Assembly (NCBI GenBank): GCA_016710275.1
Contig: JADJXS010000001.1
Location: forward strand, 2,294,001 to 2,358,000
Direction of reading: 5' to 3'
Source of the DNA: Phycisphaerales bacterium
GTDB lineage: Bacteria; Planctomycetota; Phycisphaerae; UBA1845; Fen-1342
Length of the DNA: 64,000 bases
Of this stretch, positions 26,219 through 35,770 are shown in pieces. Within the stretch, counting starts at the first letter, position 1, and each line of letters opens with the position of its first letter. The position numbers were made by a program, and so were the translations under genes. The notes under the pieces were generated by a model that saw only the letters and a list, made by a program, of their open reading frames with translations, was not told the DNA's origin and ran no database searches.

Positions 26219-26944
26219 TTACGGCGCAGAATGCAGCAATGGAAGCACTTGCGCGTCAGAAAGCGGGGAAATCTCGTACAGAATCAGTCCGTCGACTTCT
26301 TTGCGGAACACCTGCAGCCCGGCGGGGACCGGGACACTCGCGGCGGCGTTTTCCGTCCGATCGGCGATCACCAGGATGTCCGCGCCGTCAATCCGTGCCA
26401 GCACCAGAACGGAGTTCCGGGAGAGCGACGTGGCACTATAGGAAACGCCCCAGGTCGTTGCGCCCGTCGGCACCGATGCGAACGCCATCCCCGTTCCGAG
26501 GTGCTCGACAAACGCCTTGCGGAATTCAGCCGGCTCACGACACTCCCACAACGGCTCAAATCCGGATCGTCGCTCGTCGGCGTACACCTGAGCAAGCGGT
26601 CGCGGCTGATAGCGGAACAGCGGGTCGAGCGGAGTCTCGGCCACCAGCCAGCGGAAAGCCACCGTTCCGCCCACCGCCAGCAACAGCACGGCAGCCGCTG
26701 CCAGGGCCGGTCGCCGCCAGAAGGGGATGACCCGCGGCCGGGACTGAATGCGGCGTAACAGCGCTTCGGCGCTGGGCGGCGTAAACTGTCGGTGCAAGCC
26801 GGCGTCGATCTGTGCCTGAACCTCGCGCTCCCGCGCGATCGAGGGACTATGCGCAGCGTCGCGCTCAAACTCCGCCCGCTCGGCGGGCGAAAGGCGGCCG
26901 TCCAGGTAGTCGTCCAGACGCTCGCGAGGGGGGTTCGTACTCAT
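26219..26944 (-). CDS. Membrane anti-sigma-like protein
   Basis: This 241-residue protein has a cytoplasmic N-terminal helical part (RLDDYLDGRLSPAERAEFERD) typical of anti-sigma domains, but without a Cys/His zinc motif. One membrane helix lies at about 80-100 (ALAAAAVLLLAVGGTVAFRWL), and an extracytoplasmic domain of about 140 residues follows (WECREPAEFRKAFVEHLG and later ADILVIADRTENA). Its first ATG overlaps the stop of the ECF sigma gene. By position and shape it should restrain that sigma factor. It differs from the pair at 16.6-17.9 kb in lacking the zinc finger and the Cys-rich tail. Confidence 0.8.
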   Translation of the reverse strand: MSTNPPRERLDDYLDGRLSPAERAEFERDAAHSPSIAREREVQAQIDAGLHRQFTPPSAEALLRRIQSRPRVIPFWRRPALAAAAVLLLAVGGTVAFRWLVAETPLDPLFRYQPRPLAQVYADERRSGFEPLWECREPAEFRKAFVEHLGTGMAFASVPTGATTWGVSYSATSLSRNSVLVLARIDGADILVIADRTENAAASVPVPAGLQVFRKEVDGLILYEISPLSDAQVLPLLHSAP

Positions 26945-27562
26945 TGCACGACCCTCCCGGACGGGCGTGCGGGGTCCATCTCGGCCCCGAGTTGCGCCCG
27001 CATCTGCGTCCGAGCGCGGTGAACATGGCTCATGGCCGTTCCCTCGGGAATGTCCAGCAACGCGGAAATCTCCTGGTAGCTCATGTCTTCGAGGGTTCGC
27101 AGCAGCAGGCAGGCCCGCGGCACCGGCGCGACGTCGTCCAGCGCCCGCATCAGGCGGTCGTCAAAGTGCGTTTGGTCGCGGTCTTCTGTCGAACTGGAGC
27201 CGGTCGGCACGGGCGGCAGCGGCGCGATATTGGAGGCGTCGATCACGGCGGGATCAACGCTGGCGGTTCGGCGTCGTTTCGTTCGCCGGATGTGGTTCAT
27301 CGCTACGAATCGCACCGTTTGCCCCATCCACGCCAGGAAGTTCGAACCAGGCTGAAAACCGGACCACTTCTCCAGCCCGATCATCGCCGCCTCCTGCACG
27401 ATATCCTCGGCCAGCGTCCGATCCCGCACGATTCCGGCCGCCAGCAGCCAAAGCCGCCGGAAGGAGGCCTCCAGCAGGGACGCAAAATCCGCGCCATCCG
27501 CCGCGCCCGCCGGGGGCGGCGAATCGGACCCCGCTCGCGGGTTTCGTGGGGCCTTCGGCCAT
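26941..27562 (-). CDS. ECF sigma factor, apparent 1-bp frameshift
   Basis: Region 2 (RTLAEDIVQEAAMIGLEKW, then FLAWMGQTVRFVAMNHIRR) and region 4 (CLLLRTLEDMSYQEISALLDIPEGTAMSHVHRA) clearly mark an ECF sigma factor. In frame, the only usual start is a GTG at 27429, which would remove half of region 2.1. The same frame continues upstream with good sequence (DFASLLEASFRRLWLLAAGIV) but has no start codon. A second frame has an ATG at 27562 (MAEGPTKPAS) with GGAG just before it. Adding one C to the C5 run (G5 at 27512-27516 on the plus strand) joins the two. I therefore read one gene with a sequencing or real frameshift. Its anti-sigma partner overlaps the stop. Confidence 0.7.
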
Positions 27563-27743
27563 CTGGCTCCGTTCCACCAATGTACGCCCGCCGTCCGGAT
27601 ATTGCGTTGCGGGAATTCGCCGGCCCAAGCCGACAGAATTCAACAGTTCGGCCACTCGCCTGGCCGGATCGGGCAAGCTGACCGCAGTCGGCCGGCCCGA
27701 TGGCTTTTTGGGGGGCCTCCCGCCGCGCAAGACTTGCCGACCC

Positions 27744-30700
27744 ATGCCGACAACGGCGAACATGATACCTGTGACCAACCGCGAACGAACCGCCCGCCGC
27801 TGGGCCTTTCTCATCGGCATCGCCGCCACCTTGGCCGCCTGCCTGGCCTATTCCACGCGCGTGCTGGAACGCGCCGAATTGCGGGCACTGGACCTGCGAT
27901 TCCGATATGCGAACTCCATCCCGCATTCAGACGAACTGGTGCGGATCGACATCGACGACAGCTCCGTCGAAACAGTCGGCCGATGGCCGTGGGCGCGGTT
28001 CAAGCAGTCGTGCCTGGTCGAGATTCCGGCGGAGCTGGGCGCCCGCGCCGTGGTCGTTGACCTTGAATACCTGGACGGCCAGCCGTTGGACATCGACGAT
28101 CGGCGCGTCGACGACGGCTACTTCGATCCGCTTTCCGAACAGCTCGGCCCCGAATCGCTGCGCCCCAGCGACCTGGAGCTACGCGCGGCGATTGCCGGCG
28201 CCGGCAACGTTTATCTCGCCTTTCACGCGCACACCCGCGCGCCGCTGGACAGCCTGGCTCATGCGGAGCTGGTCGACGCATTGCATGCCTCGCTGCGCGC
28301 CGGAGCGTCGCCGCGCGACCCGAAGCTCCGCACGGGGGCGCTGCAATATGTGAAGCCCCCGCGCGGGGGATGGACGGAGGCGGACGTCGATCAGGCCGTG
28401 CTGATCGCGATGCTGGCTGCCGAGCGCGATGCGCCGATCCTCGGGACGCAGGGTTTCGACACGACGCCGCAGGTGCTCGCCGTCGTCGCGGGGTTGGAAG
28501 TGGAGTTTGTCGAGCGCATCCACTCCCGCTGTTTGGAAGCGGCTGCGCGGCGACTTGTTCGAGGCGCTCTGGCGAACGATGCGAGCCTGTTGCCGCTGGC
28601 GACGGTCGATCTGTTCGAGCGGCTGCTGCCGCGCGTCAGCCGCGACCCGCCGGACAACGACACCCCGCGCACCGAAGCGCTGGGGCGTGCGATCCGCCAC
28701 GTCCGCAGCGCCTTCGCCACCCGCGCCCATGCCTATTCGCCGGATGCCGGGCTGGCGGCCGCCGCGGCGGGGTTTGATGCGATTCAGCCGGTTCTGTATG
28801 AGTTCGCGTCGGCCGCGCGGCGCTGCGGGTTCGTGGTGTTTGAGCCGGACTCCGACGGCGTCGCGCGGCGGGTGTCACTGCTGGCCACCGTGGGGGACGG
28901 CCTGACCTTTCCGCAGCTTGCGCTGGGCTGTGCCGCCGATCTGCTCAGCGCGACGCACGGCCGGGCCGCTGACGGAATTCGCTTTGACCCGCAGCGCCGA
29001 CGGCTGCACGTGGCCGATCGCGTGATTCAGCTCGACGCCGCCGGTCGTGCGATCGTGCCGTGGGTCGCCGATCGCGACGCCGAAGCGGCCGGCCGCCGGC
29101 ACGTCCCCGCCGAAGCGCTCTTCCGAGTGCAACAGCGGCGCAGGGATGTGGAGGAAAACAGGCGCATCATTCGCGACACGCTGGAGCGGATCTTCGCGTC
29201 CGAGTTCTTCCCCGACCATGATGAATATGTGGAGGCGCTCGGCCGGTACAAGGCGCTGCATGCCGAGGCCGATCGGGCACGCCTGGTCGGAAGCGCGCAG
29301 GGCTTGGAGCTGCATGCTGCTGCTGAATCGGCCCGTGTGCAGGTCGAGGAACGCGAGCGGTTGATGTGGGAATATGTGCTGGAGGAGGAGCGCCGCCTGG
29401 AGGGGTTGGACGCTTCGGCCCGCACCTTCGCCGATGAGCGCAGCGCCGGACTGCTGGAGCTGTTTCACCAGACGATCGCCGATCGCGTTCTGCCGGCGCG
29501 CGCCGCCAATGAGAGCCTCGGGCGCGAAATCGCGGCTGCGATGGACGTGTTGCGATCACGCATCGCGGGCCGCACCTGCGTGGTCGGATACACCGCCACG
29601 GCGCTGGCGGACATGACGCCGACGCCGACGAGCCGCCGGGCGCCCGGCGTGCTGGCGCATTACTGGCTGCTCAACGGCCTGCTTGTGAACCGGATGGTGT
29701 ACTGGACCACTCCGCTCCAGAACCTGGGGCTGACCTTTGCGGCCGGGCTGCTCGCGACACTGATCGCAGTGTGGCGCGGGCCGCGCGGGGCGGCGCTGGT
29801 CGTCGGGATCCTTGCGCTGACGTATACGGCGGCTTCGGCGGTGACGTTCTACGTCGCGACCACCGCGATTGCGATCGTACCGCCGCTGGTTGCGATGTTC
29901 GCCGCGCTGGGGATGATTGCATTCCATCGCTACATGTTCGTGGAGCGCGAGCGCCGCGAGCTGGCCACCGCGCTGACCCAGTACACCTCGCGGGCCATCG
30001 CACGGCAGGTGGCTGAGAATCCTGAATTGTGCCGGCGGGCGGAATCGCGCGAGGTCTCGGTGATCTTCACCGATCTGCGCGGCTTCACGCAGATTGCCGA
30101 GCGCATCGGGGCCGATCGCACGCAGCGCGTGTTGAATCTCTGCCTGGAGCGCTGCACCGGCGTGCTCGTCCGGCATGAGGCGATGGTCAACAAGTTCATG
30201 GGGGACGGGATCTTTGCGTTCTGGAACCCGGTGATCTACCCCCAGTCCGACCATGCCCGCCGTGCGTGCGAGTCGGCCGCCGACCTGCAGGCCGCCATGG
30301 CCGCGCTGGCGCGGGAGCAGTCGGCCCGCGGCGGCGACCCCGTGTTCGCCGAACTGGTCACGCGCGTCGGAATCGCCACCGGCAACGCCGTGGTCGGACC
30401 CTGCGGCTCGGCCATGAAGTACGACTACACCTGCATCGGCGATTCGGTCAACGTCGCCGCGCGGCTGGAATCGGCGAACAAATTCTTCGGCACGCTGATG
30501 CTGGTGAATGACGCCACCCGCGCCGCCGCCGGCGACGCATTCGCGTTTCGGGCCATCGGCGGCGTTCAGGTAAAGGGGCCGCCGGCAGCCGGTGCAGGTC
30601 TTTGAGCTGCTCGGCCGGCGGGCGGACTGCTCCGCGGAGCGGCTGCGCTATGCGGAGGAATTCGGAGGGGCGGTCGCCGCGTTTCAGTCCCGCGCATTTG

Positions 30701-30846
30701 AAGCAGCGCGTGCCGCTTTCGCCGGGCTCTTTGCCCTTCGCCCCGATGACTCCGCCGCGGCGCGGTACCTCGGCGCCTGTGATGAGCTTCTGCAGGCGCC
30801 GCCGTCAGAACATTGGCAGGGGGCGATTGAGCTGGAAGACAAGTGA
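27744..30846 (+). CDS. CHASE2-domain class III adenylate/guanylate cyclase, frameshifted near its end
   Basis: The ATG at 27744 (or 27762) begins a membrane protein with a first helix (RRWAFLIGIAATLAACLAYS), a CHASE2 sensor region of about 600 residues (VRIDIDDSSVETVGRWPWAR early, VVGYTATALADMTPTPTS late), and more helices near residues 650-730. The cyclase domain follows, with VSVIFTDLRGFTQIAE, NKFMGDGIFAFW and YTCIGDSVNVAARLE. The frame then stops at about 30603 after VKGPPAAGAGL. In the next frame, QVFELLGRRAD continues with a TPR-like tail to 30846, the normal ending of this family. Removing one C near 30577 restores VKGRRQPVQVFELLG. So this is one cyclase gene with a 1-base insertion. 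It makes cAMP or cGMP in the cytoplasm in response to an outside signal. Confidence 0.82.
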
Positions 30847-30894
30847 CGACCGGCTCCGCGCCCGATGAGTGTGAATCGGCGCTAGGCCGGGGGT

Positions 30895-31666
30895 TCATTC
30901 ATAGCGCATGTGCTTGACCGACTCGCCGCGGTCGCGCAGCTCGATCAATGCGTCGATGCCGATTTCAAGGTGCTTGTGAACGAAGCGCTCGGTCACGTCG
31001 CGGTCGCGCGCTTCGCTCTTGACCCCCTCGGGTGTCATCGGGTTGTCCGACACCAGCAGCAACGCGCCTTTCGGGATGCTGTTGGCGAAACCGACGAGGA
31101 AGATCGTTGCCGTCTCCATGTCGATGCCGATGGCACGGATCAGGCGCAGGTAGTCCTTGAACCGCTCGTCGTGCTCCCAGACGCGGCGATTGGTCGTGTA
31201 GACCGTGCCGGTCCAGTAGTCCTGGTCGTGCCGCACAATGGTCGCCGAAACGGCCCGCTGCAGCCGGAAGGACGGCAGCGCCGGCACCTCACCGGGCAGG
31301 TATTCGTCGCTCGTCCCGTCTCCGCGGATGGCGGCGATCGGCAGGATGAAGTCTCCGACGCGCGTCTTCTTCAGCCCGCCGCACTTGCCCAGAAACAGCA
31401 CCGCCTTCGGTTCGACGGCGCTGAGCAGATCCATGACTGTCGCGGCCATGGCGCTCCCCATTCCGAAATTCAGGATGGTCAGATTCTGCGCCGTGGCCGA
31501 CTGCATCGGGCGGTCCTTCCCCAGGATGCCGACGCGAAAGCGATCCGCGAACAAGCTCGACGTAGTTCGAGAAATTCGACAGCAGCACGAACTGGCCGAA
31601 CTGGTCGAGCGGCCGCCCGGTGTAGCGCGGCAGCCAGTCGCGAACGATCTCATCCTTGGTGCGCAC
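30895..31666 (-). CDS. amn: AMP nucleosidase, frameshifted near its 5' end
   Basis: AMP nucleosidase splits AMP into adenine and ribose 5-phosphate. The GTG at 31666 has GGAGG six bases upstream and begins RTKDEIVRDWLPRYTGRPLD, continuing to LLSNFSNYVEL. There the frame changes, and the rest continues as FADRFRVGILGKDRPMQSATA, then NFGMGSAMAATVMDLL, LFLGKCGGLKKTRVGDFILP, RAIGIDMETATIF and ALLLVSDNPMTPEGVK. These are strong AMP-nucleosidase/nucleoside-phosphorylase motifs. One extra T in the CTTGTTC stretch (coding strand, near 31555) would explain the break. The total, about 256 residues, matches the short form of the family. Convergent with the cyclase. Confidence 0.82.
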
Positions 31667-31694
31667 CGGCGCCTCCGGACTGCGAAATCCCGCT

Positions 31695-32701
31695 TCAGTA
31701 CCACCACGCCGCCGCAGCCGGCTCTCGAATCAGCACGCCGCGAAGGTACGTCACGGCCTTCTCGAACCCCTCCTGCATGCTCATCGTGCCGTCTTCGTGC
31801 TCGATGCTGATGACGCCGTCGTAGCCCTTGATCCGCAGCATGCTGATGAACGGCTTCCAGAATTCGTCGCCATGCCCGAAACCGCAGGCGCGAAACACCC
31901 AGCTTCGCTTTCCGATCTCGCCGTAGGACCCGGTGTCGAGCACGCCGTTGCAGCGCGTGTTGTGCGGATCGATGCCGGTGTCCTTGCCATGCACATGGAA
32001 TATTGCGCCGGCGTCTCCGAGTATCCGGGCCGACTCCACCGGGTCGATGCCCTGCCAGAAGAAATGCGACGGGTCGAGATTGGCCCCGAGATTCGACGAC
32101 ACCGCCGCCTGGCCCGTGCAGGATTTCGACAACGGAGCGCCGACCGCGCGCAGCCTGAGCAGCGTCTCCGGGTTGTAGGCCGTGAACCCCGGATGCGCTT
32201 CAAACGCGATCTTCACGCCCTCGTTGGCGGCTTCGCGCGCCTTGCCTCTCCAGAAGGGCAGCAGCACATCCTCCCACTGGTAGCGCAGGATGTCTTGAAA
32301 ATCGTTCGGCCACGCGCTCGTGACCCAGTTGGGCGTGCGATCCGCGGGCGACCCGCCCGGGCAGCCGGAGAAATTGATCACGACATCCGTTCCGAGCTTC
32401 GGCGCCAGGCGCACCGCCGTGTCGTGGTCGCGCCCGTGCGCGGCGCGCATCGCCGGGTCGGGGCTGACCGGGTTTCCGTGCACCGCCAGCCCGATGATTT
32501 CCAGCCCGCGCGAGCGCACGTCGTCGCGGATCTTCTGCTGCATGGTGCTGCTGGCCAGCGCTCAGCAGGATTGAAGAAGGGCGTGCCCGGATAAGCGCCG
32601 ACCGGCAGCTCGATCGCGTCCAGCCCGACGTGCTTGCAGTAGTCCAGCGCCTTTTCCCAGCCCAGTGCGCCCAGGCCGGCGCCCATCACGCCCAGTTTCA
32701 T
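31695..32701 (-). CDS. Sugar-phosphate isomerase/epimerase, frameshifted
   Basis: The ATG at 32701 (MKLGVMGAGLGALGWEKAL) has GGAGG six bases upstream. The first part runs to GAYPGTPFFNPAER, then the frame shifts and resumes as LASSTMQQKIRDDVRSRGLE through to 31695. One missing C near 32560 would join them. The restored protein of about 335 residues is a TIM-barrel isomerase/epimerase (AP-endonuclease-2 superfamily). The metal-site segments IAFEAHPGF, NLDPSHFFWQG, IFHVHGKDT and VISIEHEDG carry the Glu, Asp and His ligands expected. The substrate is not known; many relatives act on sugars or inositol derivatives. It lies about 28 bases upstream of the AMP nucleosidase on the same strand. Confidence 0.8.
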
Positions 32702-32843
32702 TCGAGTCCTCCGCGGCATTTCCGCCCCGGCAGTGTAGCGCGCCGCGCGGGATGTGCAAACGCGGCACTTCGCACCGCGCCCCGCACAAGTGGATTTTCT
32801 ACCGCGGCCCGGCCGGTTACCGGCCATGCGGCATTCGGACGGG

Positions 32844-34562
32844 TCACTTCGGAGCGGCCGGCCAGCGCGCCAGCGCTGCGGTGATGCGGTCGTAGCAGGC
32901 GCGGAATCGCGGCAAATCACCGCCCCAGGGATCAGAAATGAACAATCCGCCGCCGTCGAGCGCTCCCAGCAGCACAACTTTCCCCGCTGCGTCGGGAAAT
33001 TCGGCCCGGACGGTCAGCAGATTCTCATGATCGAAAACGCACAAAACGTCGTATTTGGCGACTAATTCGCGCGTCATGCGCTGCGAACGGTGCGCGGCGA
33101 GGTCCAGCCCGCGCTCAGCCGCGGCCGTGACCGCGTGGGCCGGCGACGGCCGGCCGGACTTCGGGTAGTAGCCTGCCGAGGCGACGGAAATGGCGGGTTT
33201 TGTCGCCCGCAGTTGCACTTCGGCGTAGGGGCTGCGGCAAATGTTGCCTTTGCACACGAAAAGCACGCTGCGCGCGGAGGCCAGCAGGCGGGCGGCGCGG
33301 CGCGATTCGCGCCTTTTTCCGATCGAAGACGACAACCAGCGGCGATGGAGCGCATTGGAGGTCTGTTTGATGAGCAAAGACGCGATTTGGCGCGCCTCCG
33401 AAACCGCTGGCGCGGGGTCATCCCATGCGAAAGTGTCGCTCCGTTCGCGGAGCAGAATCTGATTTCGCACACGATCCGCCAATACGCGCCAAAGGGCGCG
33501 CGTGGAGAGCGTGGGATCGGTTTTATCCGCCCGGATGTTGGCGCGAAGCCAGGCCAGGTCGTGGTACCAGTTCCGGCAATAGAGTCCGACGCGCCCGCGC
33601 GGGGGGACGCGCACATTGCCTTCGACCAGCAACTGGTACGCGCCGAGCGGGAAATTCGCGCCGGCGGCGACGGCCAGCGGGAGAGAGCCCCAGAAGCGGG
33701 CGTTTACTTCGATGAAGACGTATTCGCCGGTACGTGGGTTGAGCTTGAACTCGGCCATTGCGACGCCGGTGTAGCGGAGTGCGCCGAGCAGGCGGCGGGC
33801 CTCGTCGACCAGGCGCGGGTCGAGTGGAACGCTGCGGCGGTAGGAACTGCCGCCGCCGAAGAGCGGCTCGTGCACGCGCTCATGCTGGAAGATCAGCAGC
33901 GGCTCGCCGTCCTTCATGAGAACTTCGACGCCGACGCCGATGCCGATGAAATTGCGCTGAAGGGTGACGGGGCCGGCGCGAAGCAGAGAGGTCAGCGCCC
34001 GGTCGAAGACCTCGCGGGTGTAGGCCTTCCAGACCATCAGCTTTTCGTCGGGATTCTCGGGGTTGTAGCTCTGGCGCGGCTTGAGCACGATCGGCAGGCC
34101 GAGTTCCTCGACCGCTCCCTGCGCCTCGGCGTGATTTGCCACGACGCGCTCGGCGGGCAGCGTGAGGCCCTGTGCGCGGGCCAGCTCGTTCGTGCGGATC
34201 TTGTCGAAGAGCACGTCGAAGCTTTGCGGATCGGGGATGCAGAGGCGCGCGTGGGCGCTGAGCGCGCCGCGATGGCGATGGAACGCGGTCATCGCGGCAT
34301 CATTACAGGGGAATACGAGGTCGTAGCGCTCGCGTTGAAGCAGGTCGATCAGAGCGGAAAGCCACTCGTCGGAGTTCTCGTGAAACGGGGGAAGCTCCCA
34401 GCGCTTCGCGACATAGCGCGAGCGCAGCGCGACGCTGTCGGGGCGATGCCAGCCGACGTGAACCGCCAGACCGGCGCGACCCAGGGAGCGGATGATCGCA
34501 AGGTAGGCCCGCGAGTCGTGGCCCAGCACGAGGACGGATCTGGTCGGCGCGGTGGTGCTCAC
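32844..34562 (-). CDS. ATP-grasp ligase fused to low-molecular-weight tyrosine phosphatase
   Basis: The GTG at 34562 overlaps the stop of the deacetylase gene (GTGA), giving 572 residues. Residues 1-410 are an ATP-grasp protein of the carboxylate-amine ligase type: SVLVLGHDSRAYLAIIRSL at the start, GLPIVLKPRQSYNPEN, FIGIGVGVEVLMKDGEPLL and FKLNPRTGEYVFIEVNARFWGSLP. Residues 432-572 are a complete LMW protein-tyrosine-phosphatase: the P-loop VCKGNICRSP (Cys437, Arg443) and the general-acid loop DPWGGD (Asp544). The two domains are in one frame with no gap. Ligases of this type modify cell-surface or peptide precursors, and such phosphatases often control polysaccharide export kinases. Their fusion here is unusual and may couple synthesis to control. 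Confidence 0.85.
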   Translation of the reverse strand: MSTTAPTRSVLVLGHDSRAYLAIIRSLGRAGLAVHVGWHRPDSVALRSRYVAKRWELPPFHENSDEWLSALIDLLQRERYDLVFPCNDAAMTAFHRHRGALSAHARLCIPDPQSFDVLFDKIRTNELARAQGLTLPAERVVANHAEAQGAVEELGLPIVLKPRQSYNPENPDEKLMVWKAYTREVFDRALTSLLRAGPVTLQRNFIGIGVGVEVLMKDGEPLLIFQHERVHEPLFGGGSSYRRSVPLDPRLVDEARRLLGALRYTGVAMAEFKLNPRTGEYVFIEVNARFWGSLPLAVAAGANFPLGAYQLLVEGNVRVPPRGRVGLYCRNWYHDLAWLRANIRADKTDPTLSTRALWRVLADRVRNQILLRERSDTFAWDDPAPAVSEARQIASLLIKQTSNALHRRWLSSSIGKRRESRRAARLLASARSVLFVCKGNICRSPYAEVQLRATKPAISVASAGYYPKSGRPSPAHAVTAAAERGLDLAAHRSQRMTRELVAKYDVLCVFDHENLLTVRAEFPDAAGKVVLLGALDGGGLFISDPWGGDLPRFRACYDRITAALARWPAAPK

Positions 34563-35611
34563 GCGACCCGCGCTCCCGCGGTGGGCCGGCGGACGAAGTG
34601 GTCGTGATATTCGGAGAGCGTCATACCGGTGAAGCGCCCTGCTGCGGCCGCAAAGAGCGCTTCGAGATCGGCGTAGAGGCGCTCGATCGACGCTTCGTCG
34701 GGAAAGATGGGGCTGCCGCCGGGCATGTACTCGGAAGAGTGCAGCATGTACTCCACATAGTCGCGCTGCTCGCGCTGGGCCGCATCGAGCACGGAGAGCA
34801 ATTCGCGGCGGTTGCGGCCATTGGGTCGCAGCCAGCGATCGGCGCCGAGCAGGCGGTGCATGAACCTGCGGCCCAATGACGAGCACTCGAGCAGGCTCTC
34901 GGCGGGGCGCAGGAGCGCGGAGCGACGGCGCGGCAGGATGGTCATGGGCAGCTCGAGCAGCGGGGAGCGCCCGGGGCGGCGGATGTCATTGAGATCGACG
35001 AAATAGGCGGTTTCGGGGAATCCGCGATAGTCCGAGCCTCCGCGGGTGGCGCCGAAGTGGCCGGTCCACGAGACGTGCGGCGTAACGGAGCAGTCGGTGT
35101 CGTAGCCGTTTTCGACGAGTACGCGCGCGTACAACTCATTGAAAGCCCAGCGGCCGGCGCGGTGGCTGCGCATCTTGACGCCGAACCGCTGTTCGAGGGC
35201 GTCGGTCAGGGTGCGCACCTTCTCGCGCAGCACCGGTTCGGGGTATTCGATCAGGTAGGTCAGCCGCGCGCCGTCGTCGTCGCTCAGCGGTGCGAGCGGC
35301 GGCTGGTTCCAGGCGTGCAGGTGCATGCCGATCTCGGCCGTTCCGCGGCGCAGCACGTCGCGGGCGAACTCGGTGAAGACCGGGCAGCAGGCCATTTCCC
35401 AGTTCGTGAGCCAGGTGGGGCGCTGGCCGTAGCGCTCGCAGAGCTGCTGGAATCGCGGAAGAAACGCGGCGTTACGGGTGGTGATCTCGCGCGGGCGCGA
35501 CCAGAGATTGTCACCCTCGGTGTCGATCGTGATGAGGAACGCCGGCCGCGACCCACCCGGTTGGGGGTGCGGCGGGAGTTGCGGGTCGGGTTGTCCGCTG
35601 GAGCGGTTCAT
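34559..35611 (-). CDS. Polysaccharide deacetylase-like protein
   Basis: This 350-residue protein has the NodB-like opening FLITIDTEGDNLWSRP, with paired acidic residues, and the second block EIGMHLHAWNQPPL, where the two His residues correspond to metal ligands. The third block RSHRAGRWAFNELYARVL and SVTPHVSW are also family-like. The pattern is closer to divergent deacetylase/GH57-like barrel proteins than to chitin deacetylases. There is no signal peptide, so it may act on a cytoplasmic lipid-linked or nucleotide-linked sugar. It overlaps the ATP-grasp/phosphatase gene, and the two probably belong to one surface-polysaccharide or sugar-modification pathway (inference). It is divergent from folP. 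Confidence 0.75.
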   Translation of the reverse strand: MNRSSGQPDPQLPPHPQPGGSRPAFLITIDTEGDNLWSRPREITTRNAAFLPRFQQLCERYGQRPTWLTNWEMACCPVFTEFARDVLRRGTAEIGMHLHAWNQPPLAPLSDDDGARLTYLIEYPEPVLREKVRTLTDALEQRFGVKMRSHRAGRWAFNELYARVLVENGYDTDCSVTPHVSWTGHFGATRGGSDYRGFPETAYFVDLNDIRRPGRSPLLELPMTILPRRRSALLRPAESLLECSSLGRRFMHRLLGADRWLRPNGRNRRELLSVLDAAQREQRDYVEYMLHSSEYMPGGSPIFPDEASIERLYADLEALFAAAAGRFTGMTLSEYHDHFVRRPTAGARVA

Positions 35612-35770
35612 CGAGGTCGATCCTACCGCGCCGCGCGGAAGGTGCGCGGCCGGGCCGATTGTGCGCCCGCGAACGGGAGGAGCCGCGAGCGTGCGGGCTT
35701 TCGAGCGCGGCCGGTTGGCGGCGCAGCGTGGACGCGATCACAATGCGGGCCGGCACTCAATGGCACCGGC

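Noticed and set aside
26967..27743. A long N-terminal extension of the cyclase
   Set aside because: The region is the antisense of the ECF sigma gene and has low protein-like content.
30560..30610. Programmed ribosomal frameshift in the cyclase gene
   Set aside because: No slippery heptamer or downstream pseudoknot is evident, and nearby genes show similar single-base breaks, so an indel is simpler.
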